Positions 8,451 to 18,504 are shown, counted from the first letter of the stretch. The stretch: DNA of 64,000 bases from JANXQG01 sp964615095 (GCA_964615095.1 CAZTPX010000003.1:94997-158996), one strand, 5' to 3'. Notes: generated by a model not told the origin, from the letters alone. Program-made: numbers and translations.

Positions 8451-9638
8451 TTAGTCCGTGTTCCCGGACTTCTTCAAGTCCTTCGCGTCGTAGGGGTGGT
8501 TGCGCTTGCGCGTTACCTCGGCCTTGACGATCGTGTCGGCCGGCCCGACCGTGGGATCATCGGGGTTCCGCCGCTTGAGTTTGGCCAGCACGTCGAATCC
8601 GCTGATGACGCGGCCAAACACCGTGTGCTTGCCATCCAGGTGCTTGGTGGGCACGAAGGTGAGAAAGAACTGCGATCCGCCGGTATCCGGCTGCTCTTTC
8701 TTGGCCATGCTCAGGCTGCCGCGGAAGTGCAGACGGTGATCCGGCCGTGGGCACTCGCAGGGGATCGTATAGCCCGGCCCTCCCCCTCCGGTCCCCTGGG
8801 GATCGCCGCCCTGGGCCATGAAACCGGGCAGCACGCGATGGAATTTCAGGCCGTTGTAGAAGCCTTTCTCCACCAGCGTAATGAAATTCAACACCGTATT
8901 GGGAGCCTCGTTCTCGAATAGCTCGATTTCGATGTCGCCCTGACTGGTCTTCATCAGTACCCGCGGCAGATCGTTGGCCTTGGCCTCGGCCTCACGGATC
9001 TTCTTCTCCTTTTCCCAACCGGCCTTCGTTTCATCGATCATCTCAGGATACATGGCGTAATCGCGTTGCATGTCCTTGCTGACCTTGGCCAGCATGCCGG
9101 ACGCCTGGGCCGCCTTCAGCCAGGGTTCGGCCAGGTCGTATTCGTTCACGCAGTACGCGGCTGCGCCAGCCAGGGCGGGCACAAGCCTGTCGTGGCACTT
9201 GTTGTCCATCAACAACTTGCCGATTTTGAAAGCAGCCTCATAGTCTTCGCTAAACACCCGATGGCCCAAAGTGTCCACCAGGATCTCGGTAATCTTGGAA
9301 TCGGCGTTCGGGGCCTCGGCGTAGGCGCTTGCGGCGGCTTCCACCAGTTTTCCCTCCATAGTCATTGCTGTCGCCAAGCCCTGTTGGTACTGTTGGCGGA
9401 TCTCCGCCTTCTTGGCGGCGTCGGTCGTGGTGGCGTACTGGCTCTTCAAGGCGCCTAAGTCGGCAATCAACGCATTCCACTCTCGGTCAATCCGGGCGAA
9501 TTCCGCCGCCTTAGTTCCTGCGGCCGGCGATTGAACCTTGTCGCCGCCCGCGGGCGGGGCCGGCGGATCGTCAGACCAGGCCAAGGTCGCCGTGAGAGAC
9601 AAAACGATGGTAAGCAAGGCACGAAATAACATGATCAT
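8451..9638 (-). CDS. Secreted cyclophilin-type peptidyl-prolyl isomerase
   Basis: A 395-residue protein. A Sec signal peptide (MIMLFRALLTIVLSLTATLAWS) is followed by a helical region at about 40-215. A cyclophilin domain spans about 225-385: FHRV at 266-269 with the catalytic Arg268, the SQFFLTF strand at 322-328 and HLDGKHTVFGRV at 333-344. The enzyme would assist folding of exported proteins. The N-terminal helical extension is unusual for bacterial cyclophilins but common in planctomycete secreted forms (inference). It stands alone, divergent from rsmD. Confidence 0.92.
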   Translation of the reverse strand: MIMLFRALLTIVLSLTATLAWSDDPPAPPAGGDKVQSPAAGTKAAEFARIDREWNALIADLGALKSQYATTTDAAKKAEIRQQYQQGLATAMTMEGKLVEAAASAYAEAPNADSKITEILVDTLGHRVFSEDYEAAFKIGKLLMDNKCHDRLVPALAGAAAYCVNEYDLAEPWLKAAQASGMLAKVSKDMQRDYAMYPEMIDETKAGWEKEKKIREAEAKANDLPRVLMKTSQGDIEIELFENEAPNTVLNFITLVEKGFYNGLKFHRVLPGFMAQGGDPQGTGGGGPGYTIPCECPRPDHRLHFRGSLSMAKKEQPDTGGSQFFLTFVPTKHLDGKHTVFGRVISGFDVLAKLKRRNPDDPTVGPADTIVKAEVTRKRNHPYDAKDLKKSGNTD

Positions 9639-9747
9639 TTTCCTAAATAATGGGGATTCACTCTAGTCATTATAAGCCTCTTGCCACTATTCATGCTGCG
9701 GCCCATACCCTACCATAAGAAGCAGATTTGGCATAGAGGAACCGTTC

Positions 9748-10386
9748 ATGGTACAGCGAAAGAAGCCGGCAAACAAGAATTCTCAGCGCGGTCTGCCGGC
9801 ACGAGGAGTGACTCCCGTCGGCGTGCGGATCATCGGGGGTACGTTTCGAGGGCGGAAACTGGAGTACTCAGGCGACTTGCGGACCCGGCCCATGAAGGAC
9901 CGAGTTCGCGAGGCTCTCTTCAATCTGCTGGGCCACGCGGTCGAAGGCAAAATGGCCATCGATCTGTTTGCGGGCACGGGGGCACTCGGGTTGGAGGCCC
10001 TCAGCCGCAAGGCATCGCGGGCCGTTTTCATAGAACGACATCGGCCGACAGCCCAGGCAATCGTCCGAAATGCCACAACACTAGGGGCGGAGGCACTGGT
10101 CGAGATCATCACGGCCGATACGTTTCTTTGGGTGCAACGACTCCCCGATTTGGGCAGTGGGCCGTGGCTGGTCTTCTGTTCGCCGCCTTACGAGTTGTAC
10201 GCCTCAAGACACGACGATATGTTGCAACTCTTGAACCACTTGATCGACGAGGCCCCTCAAGAGAGTCTATTTGCCGTGGAGGCCGACAACCGGTTCAATT
10301 GGAGTACACTGCCCTCCGCCGACCAGTGGGACATCCGCCCCTATCCGCCGGCAATCTTGGGGATTTGGGAAAAACAAGGTACATGA
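9748..10386 (+). CDS. rsmD: 16S rRNA (guanine(966)-N2)-methyltransferase RsmD
   Basis: A 212-residue Rossmann methyltransferase with a basic N-terminal tail. The SAM-binding loop DLFAGTGALG is at 72-81, and RIIGGTFRGRKL at 28-39 is the family's start signature. The catalytic tetrapeptide normally (D/N)PPY reads SPPY at 145-148. It modifies G966 of 16S rRNA during small-subunit assembly. The stop is 6 nt from the next gene (cupin), suggesting cotranscription. Confidence 0.93.
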   Translation: MVQRKKPANKNSQRGLPARGVTPVGVRIIGGTFRGRKLEYSGDLRTRPMKDRVREALFNLLGHAVEGKMAIDLFAGTGALGLEALSRKASRAVFIERHRPTAQAIVRNATTLGAEALVEIITADTFLWVQRLPDLGSGPWLVFCSPPYELYASRHDDMLQLLNHLIDEAPQESLFAVEADNRFNWSTLPSADQWDIRPYPPAILGIWEKQGT

Positions 10387-10392
10387 CTGACT

Positions 10393-10755
10393 ATGGATAT
10401 TTTCAATCTCAACGATGTCGTCCCTTTTATCACCAAGGATGGTTCGGAAATTCGCGAGCTCCTAGCGTATCGAAATTCTTGTATCCGCAACCAGACCCTG
10501 GCCGAGGCCCGGCTCGCCCCGGGAGCGGCTATAACACCCCACAAACACCTTCAAACGGAGGAGATTTACTTCATTTTGGAAGGCGATGGCGAGATTCAAG
10601 TGGGCCAGGAGTTCCGGACAGTTCGGCCAAACGATGCTATCGCAATCCCTCCAGGAGAGTTGCATCAGATTACCAATACGGGTCGAGTGATGCTTCGTTT
10701 CTTGTGCTGCTGTGCCCCCGGCTATGAAAACGACGACACGGTTCTTGCAAACTGA
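10393..10755 (+). CDS. Cupin-domain protein
   Basis: A 120-residue single-domain cupin. Cupin motif 1 is APGAAITPHKHLQTEEIYFI, with metal ligands His, His and Glu. Motif 2 is IAIPPGELHQITNTG, with the fourth ligand His. A metal-dependent small-molecule enzyme or sensor is likely, but the substrate cannot be deduced. It probably shares a transcript with rsmD (6 nt gap). The C-terminal region has three cysteines (LCCCAPG), unusual for a plain cupin. Confidence 0.88.
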   Translation: MDIFNLNDVVPFITKDGSEIRELLAYRNSCIRNQTLAEARLAPGAAITPHKHLQTEEIYFILEGDGEIQVGQEFRTVRPNDAIAIPPGELHQITNTGRVMLRFLCCCAPGYENDDTVLAN

Positions 10756-10907
10756 TATTTGCGAAAGCCGCAAGTCCGTCTTTTTCCACAAGTTGCGCGC
10801 ATGTGGAAGTTCCGATTCGCGTTTGATTCCGCCCGCGAAATAACCGATTTAATCCGATACCAGAAGCTGCATATTCTGGGCAGGCAATTCATGGATGGAG
10901 GCGCGGG

Positions 10908-13904
10908 ATGTTTGGCCGGCGAACGGACTTCAGTTGGCTTTTGATACTCTTGTTGGTGGGGATTTTCGTTTTGAGTCTGAAGGTACCGCGGCAGTGGGAG
11001 CGCATTGCCCGGCCGACCCCCTTCGTGCTCAATGCGCATAACTCGAATCACGCTAAAGAGTTGACTTCGATTGCCGGCGGTCAAACTGGACCGTCGTTAG
11101 ACGTTTTTCGCGCGATCAAGCCGGCAGGGCACGTTGCCAGCGATAACGGCCCGCTGGCCAATTCTGTTTCGCTGCCGACAAACGCGGTACCGGCAGCGGT
11201 TGCCTCGCCCGTTGCAGTGGCGAATGCGGTTCAGACGGACGTCGTTCCGGCTGCCGCGAGTGTCGAGCAACCGATTCCCGTCGCACTCGCTACGGAAGGA
11301 CCAAAAGACAGGCCGGCCGACAACGTTGCTGTTTCCGAACCCAGCGCACCGCCACAGGCAACCCTGCCGACAGGGCAAGTCGCAGCGCAGGAAGTCGCGT
11401 CCACCACTTTGGAGAAGGACGACGCGGTGCAGGTTCTGCCCGCGGTTCCTGCTTCCGAATCTGGCCCCAGCCTTGGCTCGGCCAACGCCGGCACGACGGA
11501 ACTTGAAGTCCGCCGCCTGCCGCCATCGGAGATTTCGGTCGCCCAGGATCAACCGTCCGCGCCAGCCAGCAGTGGTCCCGAAGTGGTTCATCAACCGCCT
11601 TTGTCGGCAACGCCCGAGCCGGCCGTCGCGGCTGAGTCGTCGCCGGCCGCTAGCGAAACGGCTGCAAATCCTGTGCGTCCAGTCGTGCCCGAGCCACAAC
11701 CGGTAGTTGAGCAGAATTCGTCCGCCGACCCGCAGCCTGCCCTGCCGCAAGCCAGCGCGGCGGTGATCGCCGAGAGCCCGCAGCCGGCGGTTGTCGCAAA
11801 ACCGGCAGTCGTTGCCGAGGCAGCGCCCCCCGTTCCCGCCCCTGCCGTCGCCGAAGCGCCGATGAAGGCCATTGGACGGGCGTGGGAAGAGCCGGCGCAC
11901 TTGCTGCTCCAATTGCAGGACTTGCAGAAGCACGAAGTCACGCGGGGATGGGCAGTGGAAGCGTCCATTGGCGTTCACAAATTGGGACCGGCGATCTCGG
12001 TTGGCGCGCCGGAGACGACGGAGATCCTGCAACACCTGGAGCAACTGACCGGCGAAACGCCGTCGTTGCTGACGAAGGTCGATGATGAGAACCTCGCGCA
12101 GAATCTGTCGCTCACATCCTACGGGCTGGAACGGCGGATCACCATTTGGAAGCAAATTGGCCGCATGGGCGGAATGGCCCGCGCCGACGTCCCCCTGCCG
12201 GCTGTCGATCCACGCAGATTCAACAAGTGCCTCAACGACATCGATCAACTTACTGAAAATACGTCGGAAGGGCATGCCTGGCGGAAGTACTTGCTGATCG
12301 AGTCCCTGCACGACTGGGCCGCGCGCCGCCGCAATGCCGATGAACGGTTGCCGCGAGATTTGGCACAGCAGATCCTCAATCGCATGAACCAGATGTCGGT
12401 CACCACGAACCAGCGGCAGTTCCTCACGACAGGGCCAATGGCCGCCTTGCACCAGGAGATGTTGCGCCATACGGCCGAGCCGCTGGAATCGAACCGCTTG
12501 CTGCAACACCTGGAGGCCTACGAGATAAGCGGGCTGCCCAGCGATGCCCGCGTGTTGGCCCGCGATTGCCAACTCCTGTCGGTCAGTTCGGCAGCGGCGC
12601 AGCGCGAATTGGGCGATCGTATCGAAATGTACTACCGCAACGCCAACATCCGCATTGCCGTCACCGCCGAGTTGCTCAATCGCTGGATTCCCAAACGAGA
12701 GCCGGAATTTGCGCCGGTCAAAGACAATATCCAGGGAGCGGACGTGCGGGGCGAAAGCCTGATGGCCAGCGAGGTTACTGTGCGGATGCTTCCCGATCCG
12801 CACCACGTCCGCCTGGCATTGGAGGTCAACGGCCAAGTGGCCTCGCTGACCCGTTCCACGTCTGGCCCGGCCACTTTCTTCAGCGATAGCGAATCGACGT
12901 ACATCGCCCGCAAACCGATCGAGATCAGCCTTCGCGGTATCAACGCGGGGCCCACGGAAGTGGCCGTGGACAACAAGTCGCAACTGAAGGGCATCCACAC
13001 CGATTTCGACGGGTTCCCCATTGTTGGCCATTTTGCGCGGAACATGGCCCATCAGCAGCACGACGAGAAAATGCCGGCCGCCGAGGCCGAGGTCCGCGGA
13101 AAAATTGCCGCGAAGGCGCGGGACCGGGTCGATCGCGAGACGACGGATCAGATTGCGGCAGCCGCCAAACGCTTACACGACGAGGTGCTCGGCCCGATGG
13201 ACTCGCTGGTGCTGGATCCGATGATGGTGGCCGCGGAAACGACGGACAAGCGTTTCAGCATGCGGATTCGCCTGGCCGGCCCCGACCAACTGGGCGGCCA
13301 CACGCCGCGTCCGCAGGCCCCCAGCGACAGCCTAGCCAGTGTGCAAATCCACGAGAGCATGCTCAACAACATGCTGGAGCGGCTGGAACTCAATGGTCAG
13401 ACCTTCGATCTGGCCGGCCTGGGCCGGCGGATCTCCGAGCGGTTCCATCGCTTCCAGCCCAAGCCGGTGGATCCGGACCAGGAAGACGTGAAGATCACCT
13501 TCGCCGCCAAGGACGCGGTCCGCGTGCGTTGCAACGACGGCCGCTTGGAGATCACACTGGCGATTGCCCGATTGAGCAAGGGGGCGCGGAAGTGGAAGGA
13601 CTTCCAGGTGCGCGCATTCTACCGGCCGGCCGTGCAGGGCCGCTCGGTCGATTTGGCGCGCGAGGGCATCGTGCAATTGATTGGCGCGCGGACCAATGTT
13701 GCCTCGCAGATCGCCCTGCGGGGCGTCTTTTCGAAGGTCTTCTCCCAAAAGGAGCCGATTCACGCCACACCCGAGTCGTTCATCAAGAATCCGAAGCTCA
13801 ACGGCGTGGCCGTGACGCAATTGGCGATTGACGACGGCTGGATCGGCGCCGCGATCGGCCCGCAACGAATTGTCACCGCGCAAGCGGGGGCGGCGCGGCG
13901 GTAG
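10908..13904 (+). CDS. Large membrane-anchored protein of unknown function
   Basis: A 998-residue protein. A single N-terminal membrane segment (about residues 8-25, WLLILLLVGIFVLSL) is followed by a low-complexity Pro/Ala/Val/Glu-rich stretch up to about residue 320, which probably spans the periplasm. A large globular region of about 670 residues follows. That region has helical parts (HAWRKYLLIESLHDWAARR) and a beta-rich end (DVKITFAAKDAVRVRCNDGR). I recognise no named domain. It looks like a planctomycete-specific envelope protein. It is monocistronic, with the phosphohexomutase gene convergent downstream. Confidence 0.85.
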   Translation: MFGRRTDFSWLLILLLVGIFVLSLKVPRQWERIARPTPFVLNAHNSNHAKELTSIAGGQTGPSLDVFRAIKPAGHVASDNGPLANSVSLPTNAVPAAVASPVAVANAVQTDVVPAAASVEQPIPVALATEGPKDRPADNVAVSEPSAPPQATLPTGQVAAQEVASTTLEKDDAVQVLPAVPASESGPSLGSANAGTTELEVRRLPPSEISVAQDQPSAPASSGPEVVHQPPLSATPEPAVAAESSPAASETAANPVRPVVPEPQPVVEQNSSADPQPALPQASAAVIAESPQPAVVAKPAVVAEAAPPVPAPAVAEAPMKAIGRAWEEPAHLLLQLQDLQKHEVTRGWAVEASIGVHKLGPAISVGAPETTEILQHLEQLTGETPSLLTKVDDENLAQNLSLTSYGLERRITIWKQIGRMGGMARADVPLPAVDPRRFNKCLNDIDQLTENTSEGHAWRKYLLIESLHDWAARRRNADERLPRDLAQQILNRMNQMSVTTNQRQFLTTGPMAALHQEMLRHTAEPLESNRLLQHLEAYEISGLPSDARVLARDCQLLSVSSAAAQRELGDRIEMYYRNANIRIAVTAELLNRWIPKREPEFAPVKDNIQGADVRGESLMASEVTVRMLPDPHHVRLALEVNGQVASLTRSTSGPATFFSDSESTYIARKPIEISLRGINAGPTEVAVDNKSQLKGIHTDFDGFPIVGHFARNMAHQQHDEKMPAAEAEVRGKIAAKARDRVDRETTDQIAAAAKRLHDEVLGPMDSLVLDPMMVAAETTDKRFSMRIRLAGPDQLGGHTPRPQAPSDSLASVQIHESMLNNMLERLELNGQTFDLAGLGRRISERFHRFQPKPVDPDQEDVKITFAAKDAVRVRCNDGRLEITLAIARLSKGARKWKDFQVRAFYRPAVQGRSVDLAREGIVQLIGARTNVASQIALRGVFSKVFSQKEPIHATPESFIKNPKLNGVAVTQLAIDDGWIGAAIGPQRIVTAQAGAARR

Positions 13905-13949
13905 GTGGCGACTCGCGAACTAGAGGCGGGAATGCAGGAGGCGTACGGC

Positions 13950-15752
13950 CTACACGCCCGCGAACTTCCGCAGATCGGCCCCAAAGGCCTTCATGCGTGC
14001 CGCCTGCGCGGCCTTGACGGCAGCCAGATCCACAGACGCCGTCGGCGGATCGAAAGCGAACATGTAGAACTTCACCTTCGGTTCCGTGCCCGAGGGACGC
14101 ACAGCCACATAATTGCCCTCGGCCTGCAGGTCCAAGATCACCAGGTCGCCCTTGGGTCCGCCCAGCGGAGTCGGCGTGCCGCCAAACGCCGTCATGCTGT
14201 TTTCAAGATAGTCGCGCACGCGGGCCAGTTTCAGGCCGCCCAATTCCAGCGGCGGATGGGAGCGGAACTTGGCCATCAGGGCCTTCATCGCATCCATGCC
14301 CTGCTCGCCGGGCATCTGCACGTTGATCTGGCTTTCGCTATGGCAGCCGTAGCGCACGAACAGTTCGTCGAGCTGCTGGTGCACGGTCTTGCCGCGGGCC
14401 TTGAGGCGCGCGGCCAATTCGGCCAGCAACAGCGAAGCCACGGCCGCGTCCTTGTCGCGCACGTGGTCGCCAGCCAGAAAACCGTAGGACTCTTCGGCGC
14501 CGAAGACAAAATCCTGCGGCCCGCGAAGATCCATCTCGCCACCAATGTATTTGAAGCCCACCAGCAGATTGCCTGCCGTTAGCACGCCGTAGTCGTCGGC
14601 AATGCGGCGAATCAACTCCGTGGTGACTAGCGTCTTTACCACGTACAAGCGAGAGTGGAGCGTGCCCGCCGCCTTGCGGGCGGCAAGCAGGGAATCCGTC
14701 AGCAGCGAGCCGATCTGGTTGCCGGTCAGAGTTCCCCAGGCAGCGTCGGCGGTCGCCGTCAGCCGGGCGGCACAGCCCAGGCGATCGCAGTCGGGATCGG
14801 TAGCCAGGATCAGGTCCGCGCCAATTTGCTTGCCGCGGGCGATCATGGCGTCAAAGACGACGGCATTCTCCGGATTGGCAATGTGGCCGGGAACATTGGT
14901 GAAATCGGGATCGGGTGCCGCGTGCGGGCCAAAGACCTCGACATCTTTGAAACCGGCCGCATCCAGCACCGGGCAAACCGCCGACGTGCCTACGCCGTGC
15001 AGCGGCGAGTAGATGATCTTCAAATTGCGAGGCCCGGCGGTGCTCTGCCGCAGGACCGCCGCAACGAAGGCCGCATCGACCTCTTCCTGACAATACTCGA
15101 TCTGTCCCGAGGCCAGTCCCGATTTCCAAGGAATCCGCGTGATTTCCTGGACACCGTAGACCCGCTCGATCACGCCGCTGTCATGGGGGGGAAGCAACTG
15201 GCCGCCGGTCGACCAATAGACCTTCAACGCGTTGTCGGTGGGCGGATTATGGCTGGCGGTGATCATGATGCCGCAGTCGCAGTGCTTGTAACGCACCGTG
15301 AACGACTCCTCGGGCGTGCTGCGGTAGCCGTCGAGGAACCAGACCTTGAAACCCGCGGCGGCCATAATCTCGGCGCAAAGTTCGGCGAACTCCCGCGAGC
15401 GATGCCGCGTATCGTAGGCAATTGCGCAGGCCAACGGCTTGTCGCCGACCGTTTCACGAACGTAATCGGCCAGCCCTTGGGCGCTTTCGCCGATCGTACG
15501 GTCGTTGATGGCGTTGGTGCCGATGGGGTAGAGCCTGCCGCGGCGGCCGCCAGTGCCGAAGGGGATAGTCGTCCAGAAGACGTCGTCCAGTTCCTTCCAC
15601 TTGCCGGCGGCGACATGTTCGGCCACTGCCGGAGCATATTCGGCCAGATAGGAGGCGGTCAGCCAGATACGAATGTTTTCCACGGCGGCGGGCGAGAGTT
15701 TGCCCGCCGCGGTAGCCACGTCAAGTTGTTGCAATGCTTGTTGGGTATTCAT
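13950..15752 (-). CDS. Phosphoglucomutase/phosphomannomutase family enzyme (PgcA-like)
   Basis: A 600-residue alpha-D-phosphohexomutase. The active-site loop TASHNPPTDN carries phosphoserine Ser167. The Mg-binding loop DPDCDRLG at 319-326 and the sugar loop GAEESYGF at 418-425 are present, and the phosphate-binding loop RPSGTEPK lies near the C-terminus. The length and the TTIPFGTGGRRG start match long phosphoglucomutases, which interconvert glucose-1-P and glucose-6-P. It is divergent from a second, shorter phosphohexomutase, about 120 nt away. Substrate preference cannot be read from sequence alone. Confidence 0.92.
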   Translation of the reverse strand: MNTQQALQQLDVATAAGKLSPAAVENIRIWLTASYLAEYAPAVAEHVAAGKWKELDDVFWTTIPFGTGGRRGRLYPIGTNAINDRTIGESAQGLADYVRETVGDKPLACAIAYDTRHRSREFAELCAEIMAAAGFKVWFLDGYRSTPEESFTVRYKHCDCGIMITASHNPPTDNALKVYWSTGGQLLPPHDSGVIERVYGVQEITRIPWKSGLASGQIEYCQEEVDAAFVAAVLRQSTAGPRNLKIIYSPLHGVGTSAVCPVLDAAGFKDVEVFGPHAAPDPDFTNVPGHIANPENAVVFDAMIARGKQIGADLILATDPDCDRLGCAARLTATADAAWGTLTGNQIGSLLTDSLLAARKAAGTLHSRLYVVKTLVTTELIRRIADDYGVLTAGNLLVGFKYIGGEMDLRGPQDFVFGAEESYGFLAGDHVRDKDAAVASLLLAELAARLKARGKTVHQQLDELFVRYGCHSESQINVQMPGEQGMDAMKALMAKFRSHPPLELGGLKLARVRDYLENSMTAFGGTPTPLGGPKGDLVILDLQAEGNYVAVRPSGTEPKVKFYMFAFDPPTASVDLAAVKAAQAARMKAFGADLRKFAGV

Positions 15753-15875
15753 GATGGAGCAATTGTACGAAATGGCGGTACTGGCGAAAAGCGGGGCGGA
15801 TGGCTCTTTGCCCGGTTCATTGATCGATTTGCCATGAGGCTATATAATCGCGGAAACTACAGAAAGGCCCTGATC

Positions 15876-17219
15876 GTGACCGAACCCATCATTAGCGTTT
15901 CCGGCTTGCGGGGTGTCGTGGGGGAAACCCTCACTCCGGAAGTTGTCATTCGTTACGCGGCCGCATTTGCCGCAGTGGCCCCGCCGGGACCGATTGTCCT
16001 GGCCCGCGACAGCCGCCCCTCGGGCAGGATGCTCGCCGGGGCGATCAACAGCGGCCTGGAGGCCGTGGGGCGATCAACGATCAATGCGGGCATCGCCGCC
16101 ACGCCCACAACGGGCGTGCTCGTGCGGCATCTTGGTGCGGCTGGTGGGATCCAGATCACGGCCAGCCACAATCCGTCGCCCTACAACGGCCTGAAACTGT
16201 TTTCCGCCGCCGGACGCGTCATTCCCGCCGATTTGGGCGAGAAGGTCTTGCGGCAATATCGTACCGGTTGTCCCGCCTGGGTTGCCCACCAGCAATTGGG
16301 AACCGGCGATGCGCTGGTCGACACGCAATCGGCCCACTTGGCGTTGGTGCTGGCGACGGTCAACGCGGAGCAGATTCGCAAGCGAGCATTCCGCGTGCTA
16401 TTGGACTCCAATCACGGCGCAGGCGGTCCGCTGGGCCGGCGATTGCTGCAAGAACTCGGCTGTGGCGTAACGGTTCTCGGCGAGGAAACAGACGGCCAGT
16501 TCGCCCATACGCCCGAGCCTACGGCGGAGAATCTTGCCGGTGTCTGTTCGGCTGTGACCGCCGCCGGGGCCGATGTTTGTTTCTGTCAGGACCCCGATGC
16601 CGACCGGTTGGCAGTAATCGATGCCTCGGGCCGCTATATCGGCGAGGAATACACGGTGGCCCTGTGTGTGGAACATATTCTCCGGCACGCCCGAGGACCG
16701 ATCGTCACGAACTGCTCCAGCAGTCGCATGTCGCAGGATCTGGCCGAACGGGCGGGCGTGCCGTTCTTTCGCTCGGCGGTGGGCGAGGCCAATGTGGTCG
16801 ATTGCATGCTCGCCAAAGGCGCGATCTTCGGCGGCGAGGGCAACGGCGGACCGATCCATCCACAGGTGGGCTTGGTGCGCGACAGTTTCGTCGGCATGGC
16901 CCTGTTGCTCGATGCGATGGCCGAGCGCGACTCGCCGATCGGAGCGATGGCCGATGCGTTGCCCCGTTACGAGATCGTGAAGACGAAGATATCGCTGGCG
17001 AAGGAGAATATCCCTGCCGCCTTGGCTGCCCTGGAATCGCATTTCAACGACGCCACCGCCGACCGCATGGACGGTTTGCGACTGGATTGGCCCGGCCGCT
17101 GGCTCCTGGTCCGCGGCAGCAATACCGAGCCGATTGTCCGCGCCGTCGCCGAAGCACCGACGGCGGCAGAGGCCCAGAGGCTCTGCGATGAGGCAGCGAA
17201 GGTACTCCGGTCGTTGTGA
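15876..17219 (+). CDS. glmM: Phosphoglucosamine mutase / phosphomannomutase (GlmM-like)
   Basis: A 447-residue phosphohexomutase starting at GTG 15876, chosen because AGAAAGG lies about 9 bases upstream and the protein then opens with the family start EPIISVSGLRGVVGE. An ATG at 15834 would add 14 residues. The active-site loop TASHNPSPYNG carries Ser97, DPDADRLA is the metal loop and GGEGNGG the sugar loop, with RGSNTEPI near the C-terminus. The GGEGNGG form resembles archaeal-type GlmM/PMM. It likely makes glucosamine-1-phosphate for peptidoglycan/LPS sugar nucleotides. The gene symbol is tentative. Confidence 0.85.
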   Translation: MTEPIISVSGLRGVVGETLTPEVVIRYAAAFAAVAPPGPIVLARDSRPSGRMLAGAINSGLEAVGRSTINAGIAATPTTGVLVRHLGAAGGIQITASHNPSPYNGLKLFSAAGRVIPADLGEKVLRQYRTGCPAWVAHQQLGTGDALVDTQSAHLALVLATVNAEQIRKRAFRVLLDSNHGAGGPLGRRLLQELGCGVTVLGEETDGQFAHTPEPTAENLAGVCSAVTAAGADVCFCQDPDADRLAVIDASGRYIGEEYTVALCVEHILRHARGPIVTNCSSSRMSQDLAERAGVPFFRSAVGEANVVDCMLAKGAIFGGEGNGGPIHPQVGLVRDSFVGMALLLDAMAERDSPIGAMADALPRYEIVKTKISLAKENIPAALAALESHFNDATADRMDGLRLDWPGRWLLVRGSNTEPIVRAVAEAPTAAEAQRLCDEAAKVLRSL

Positions 17220-17229
17220 CCAAGCATAT

Positions 17230-18504
17230 TTACTTCTTCGCCTCGATCCGCTCCTTGCCCATCCAGACCCGCAAGACCTCGGGCACGACGATCGAACCGT
17301 CAGCCTGCTGGTAGTTCTCCATCACGGCGATAATGCCGCGGCTGATGGCGATGGCTGTGCCGTTGAGCGTGTGGACCAGCCGCGTGCCCTTTTCGCCCTT
17401 GACGCGGTAGCGGATATTCAGCCGCCGCGACTGGTAGTCGGTGCAATTGGACGTGCTGGTGACCTCGCCGAAATCTCCGCGGCCGGGCATCCAGGCCTCG
17501 AGGTCGAACTTGCGATAGGCCGGCCCGCCGAGGTCGCCGGTGGCCGTATCCACGACGCGGTACGGCACGCCGAGGCCGTCGAAGATTCGGCATTCCATGT
17601 CCCGCAGGTAATCGAGCATGTCGTCGCTTTCGTTGGGCAACGTATAGGCGAACATTTCGACCTTCGTGAACTGGTGAACGCGATACAGCCCGCGTGAGGC
17701 CTTGCCAGCCGCACCGGCTTCCGTGCGGAAACAATGGCTCATTCCGCAGAGCTTCAGAGGCAGATCTTCGGCATCGAGCGTCTGGCCGGAGAAAAGCCCG
17801 CCCAGTGTGATCTCGGCGGTCGCCACCAGGCTCAGGTCGCTGCCTTCGATGCTGTAGATCTGCGTTTCCGGTCCGCGGGGAATGAAGCCGATACCCTGCA
17901 GCACCTCGTTGCGGGCCAGATCGGGCGTGGTCATCGGCGTGAAGCCTTCCTTGAGCAGCACATCCAGCACGTAACGTTGCAAGGCCAGTTCCAACAGGAC
18001 GACGTCGTTCTTGAGGAAGTAGAATCCGTGCCCTGCCACGCGTGCCCCGCCTTCGAAATCGATCAAATCGAGCTTTTCCGCCAGTTCGACGTGGTCCAAC
18101 GGCTTGAAATCAAACTGCGGCACCGGCGTCTTGCCGCGCGAGACCTCCAAGTTGGCTTTGTCGTCCACGCCCACCGGCGCGGCCCGGTGCGAGAGGTTCG
18201 GGATCGACCGTACGATCGTGTCCGCTTCGGCCATGACCGCATCGAGCTTCTGCTGGATCTGCACAACCTCGTCGCGGATGCGGCGGCCCTCTTCCTTCAG
18301 TACCTCGCGCTGTTCGGGCGGGGCCTTGCCGATCGAGCGGGCCTTCTCGTTGGCCTTGCGATTGGTTTCATCCAATTGCGACTGCAACGTCCGCCGCTCC
18401 GTTTCCAGGGCGACGAACCGATCGACATCGGCCGGGGCGTTGCGGTTCTTGCAGTTGAGCTTGACGAGTTCGACGTTATCGACAATGAATTTACGGTCGA
18501 GCAT
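17230..18504 (-). CDS. serS: Seryl-tRNA synthetase
   Basis: About 424 residues from MLDRKFI (ATG 18504). The N-terminal tRNA-binding coiled coil spans about 30-100. The class II catalytic domain has motif 2 at LYRVHQFTKVEMF and motif 3 at NGTAIAISRGIIAVMENYQ. The serine-binding TAEITLGG segment is present. It charges tRNA-Ser with serine. Convergent with the glmM-like gene, with only 10 nt between stops. Confidence 0.97.
   Translation of the reverse strand: MLDRKFIVDNVELVKLNCKNRNAPADVDRFVALETERRTLQSQLDETNRKANEKARSIGKAPPEQREVLKEEGRRIRDEVVQIQQKLDAVMAEADTIVRSIPNLSHRAAPVGVDDKANLEVSRGKTPVPQFDFKPLDHVELAEKLDLIDFEGGARVAGHGFYFLKNDVVLLELALQRYVLDVLLKEGFTPMTTPDLARNEVLQGIGFIPRGPETQIYSIEGSDLSLVATAEITLGGLFSGQTLDAEDLPLKLCGMSHCFRTEAGAAGKASRGLYRVHQFTKVEMFAYTLPNESDDMLDYLRDMECRIFDGLGVPYRVVDTATGDLGGPAYRKFDLEAWMPGRGDFGEVTSTSNCTDYQSRRLNIRYRVKGEKGTRLVHTLNGTAIAISRGIIAVMENYQQADGSIVVPEVLRVWMGKERIEAKK

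Noticed and set aside
11097..13061. 654-codon minus-strand frame opposite the 998-residue protein
   Set aside because: Low-complexity Arg-rich antisense; the plus-strand frame has a membrane anchor and normal codon use.
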